Both the position numbers and the translations under genes were made by a program. This document shows, piece after piece, positions 5,912-7,049 of a stretch of 7,049 nt of DNA. Position 1 is the stretch's first letter. Every line of letters starts with the position of its first letter. The notes below the pieces were generated by a model. It searched no databases, had not been told where the DNA came from, and saw nothing but the letters and a program-made list of their open reading frames with translations. This DNA is from Bifidobacteriaceae bacterium (GTDB lineage Bacteria; Actinomycetota; Actinomycetes; Actinomycetales; WQXJ01), in assembly GCA_031265345.1 (NCBI GenBank), contig JAISCU010000354.1, positions 1-7,049 on the forward strand, read 5' to 3'.

Positions 5912-6337
5912 TCAGTGGCCAACGCATGACCGGGGATCGAGGCGCTCAAGGCCGGGCAGCCCGTCGAAGTCGTCGTCCGGGCTGATGATGTACTCCAGCC
6001 CGTGCGCGAGCGCAGTAGCGGCATGGATGGCATCGCGCCCCCGCACGCCGGTCGATCGCATAAGCCCGAACGATCGGCGGAGAATCGAGTCGTCGAACGG
6101 GAGCGTGACCACAAAGCCCATCAACGCCTCGCCCTCGGCAACGGCACGGTGGCGGTCGCCCGTTCGTCGCAGTCGATGGAACACGAACTCTTGGATCATT
6201 TCGGTGGACGCGAACAACTCGATCCGCCCAGAGGAGCCCAGGTCGAGCAATCGCACGCAGGCGGCACGCAGCTCGTACTCGGTGCCGTTCGCCAGAATCG
6301 GCACCGCTGAATCCAGCAGAGCCGTGCGAGGCAGCAT
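5912..6337 (-). CDS. PIN-domain ribonuclease toxin, VapC-like
   Basis: This 141-residue PIN-domain protein is probably the toxin of a type II pair. The acidic PIN residues are present: D9 in LLDSAVP (7-13), E50 in TEMIQEF (45-51), D102 in RGRDAIHAATAL (99-110), and the SPDDDFD cluster (119-125). VapC-type PIN toxins are Mg2+-dependent endoribonucleases that cut tRNA, rRNA or mRNA and are held inactive by the cognate antitoxin. The start is placed at the ATG whose first base is the last base of the antitoxin stop (TGATG, one-base overlap), because the motif-bearing N-terminus begins there. An upstream ATG at 6385 would add 16 residues overlapping the antitoxin and is less likely. Translation is probably coupled to the antitoxin. 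Confidence 0.88.
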   Translation of the reverse strand: MLPRTALLDSAVPILANGTEYELRAACVRLLDLGSSGRIELFASTEMIQEFVFHRLRRTGDRHRAVAEGEALMGFVVTLPFDDSILRRSFGLMRSTGVRGRDAIHAATALAHGLEYIISPDDDFDGLPGLERLDPRSCVGH

Positions 6338-6603
6338 CACTTGTCCACGAAAATCGGGTCGGTGAGCGTCTTGTCTTCCCGCCACTGCTCGAGCGTCATG
6401 CCCGTTTGGCCGTCCAAGGAGATGCTGGTCAGAAACGCCTTGAATGCCGCCCTGCGGTCATGGCGCTGGCGCGCCACCAAGTTGTCGACAGCCTCTCTCA
6501 CCAACGATCCGACCGATCGTCGCTGACTTGACGCCAAAGTCTCGAGGGCCTCATATTGCTCCGGCGCGAATAGTATCTGCGCCCTGCGATCATGTGCCGA
6601 CAT
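6337..6603 (-). CDS. Ribbon-helix-helix antitoxin, VapB-like
   Basis: This 88-residue protein has an N-terminal ribbon-helix-helix fold (RRAQILFAPEQYEALETLASSQRRSVGSLVREAVDNLVARQ, residues 6-46): a beta strand, a helix, then SVGSLVREAV as the second helix. The RHH dimer should bind the operator at 6603-6624. The C-terminal tail (FLTSISLDGQTGMTLEQWREDKTLTDPIF) would wrap and block the PIN toxin. The stop overlaps the toxin start by one base. I chose the ATG at 6603 rather than the one at 6609 because a -10 box TAGTGT ends exactly six bases before it and there is no ribosome binding site, which is the arrangement of a leaderless mRNA. Starting at 6609 would only add Met-Cys. Confidence 0.88.
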   Translation of the reverse strand: MSAHDRRAQILFAPEQYEALETLASSQRRSVGSLVREAVDNLVARQRHDRRAAFKAFLTSISLDGQTGMTLEQWREDKTLTDPIFVDK

Positions 6604-6624
6604 GCACATACACTACCATGTGCA
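6603..6624. promoter_or_regulatory. Operator and leaderless promoter of the toxin-antitoxin pair
   Basis: TGCACAT (6603-6609) and ATGTGCA (6618-6624) are a perfect 7-bp inverted repeat with an 8-bp spacer. On the minus strand the spacer holds TAGTGT (6615 down to 6610), a TANNNT -10 box. The predicted transcription start, seven bases on, is the A of the ATG at 6603. The downstream half-site thus overlaps the start codon, and bound antitoxin would cover the -10 box and transcription start, giving autorepression. A -35 box is not evident. Confidence 0.65.
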
Positions 6625-6644
6625 GATGGGTTCTGCCCGCCAGG

Positions 6645-7049
6645 CTAGGCCTGAGCTTCCTGCTTGCGGTCGCGTCGGCGTCCCTTGACGAGGGTGGCCC
6701 CGGCGGTGGTCAGGAAGATGGCGCTGATGATGGCGAACATGGCGTTGGTGCCGGTGTATTCGAGGTTCCCGCCGCCCCCGGAGGACTTGTGGTCGCCGCC
6801 CGGTGTCGGCGCGGCATCGGACGGGGGAGACGCGATCGAGGTGGTGCTCGACGCGGAGGGGGTCGGGGACGGCGTATCGTCCTCATCATCTGGGTCGGTG
6901 CCGGAGTCGCAGTAGTCGCCCTGCAGCTTCAGGCCGACGCCCCAGGTCAGGGCCTGGGAGGCGGACCCCAAATGTTTGCCCTGGGTCTCCTCGTAGGGGA
7001 ACTTGTACGCCATCTGGACGTCGACGGAGGCGTCCTCGCCGACCAGGAC
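6645..7049 (-). CDS. Sortase-anchored surface protein, C-terminal fragment
   Basis: The frame is open to the right edge of the window, so the 5' end is missing; 134 residues are visible. The first 45 or so (up to LKLQGDYC) belong to an extracellular domain I do not recognise. Next comes an acidic and Pro/Ser/Thr-rich linker (DSGTDPDDEDDTPSPTPSASS and onward) and a GGGGN stretch. A complete cell-wall sorting signal follows: LEYTG (39 residues from the end), a hydrophobic segment AMFAIISAIFLTTAGATLV, and a basic tail KGRRRDRK. Sortase would cleave between T and G and attach the protein to peptidoglycan or a pilin. The second motif position is Glu rather than the Pro of class A/C or Ala of class E substrates. 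No sortase gene is in the window. The toxin-antitoxin promoter lies 20-40 bp downstream. Confidence 0.85.
   Translation of the reverse strand, partial: VLVGEDASVDVQMAYKFPYEETQGKHLGSASQALTWGVGLKLQGDYCDSGTDPDDEDDTPSPTPSASSTTSIASPPSDAAPTPGGDHKSSGGGGNLEYTGTNAMFAIISAIFLTTAGATLVKGRRRDRKQEAQA

Noticed and set aside
1..7049. CRISPR array, insertion sequence or phage attachment site
   Set aside because: No regularly spaced repeats, no transposase or integrase, no terminal inverted repeats and no tRNA gene were found.

Overview
The window is high-GC DNA from an actinobacterium (Actinomycetota). The evidence is a perfect CIRCE operator on groES, a GuaB3-type IMP dehydrogenase-related gene, GTG starts, apparently leaderless promoters, and a cell-wall sorting signal of the LxxTG type. 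I cannot place it to genus from the sequence.

Layout. Bases 1-288 hold a terminator-like hairpin and the HrcA-regulated promoter of groES (289-585, +). No groEL follows: a strong hairpin terminator (607-649) closes the groES transcript, and the next genes run towards it on the other strand. The minus strand carries guaB3 (3135-2020) and, 15 bp downstream, a CynX/NimT-like MFS transporter (2004-697), probably one transcription unit. Bases 3136-3324 are a gap holding the guaB3 promoter.

From about 3325 to 6609 the content looks accessory. It contains a stand-alone AAA+/ORC-like ATPase with a C-terminal winged helix (minus), the decayed 3' end of a DUF3800 gene (plus), about 320 bp of non-coding, hairpin-rich DNA, a stand-alone DEDDh 3'-5' exonuclease (plus), and a convergent VapBC-like pair (RHH antitoxin and PIN toxin, minus). 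The antitoxin appears to be leaderless, with its -10 box inside the likely autoregulatory operator. The window closes with the 3' end of a sortase-anchored surface protein (minus) that runs off the right edge.

How the parts relate. groES and guaB3 are housekeeping genes that lie near each other in other actinobacteria (for example Mycobacterium tuberculosis), but here groEL, sigD and guaB2 are absent from between them and the orientation is convergent, so this is a rearranged neighbourhood. The ATPase, DUF3800 remnant, exonuclease and toxin-antitoxin pair are not one operon. Their clustering suggests an accessory or defence-type island, but I see no convincing undescribed multi-gene system. 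The most distinctive small-scale signals are the nested operator and promoter of the toxin-antitoxin pair, the repeats and palindrome upstream of the ATPase, and the DUF3800 remnant.
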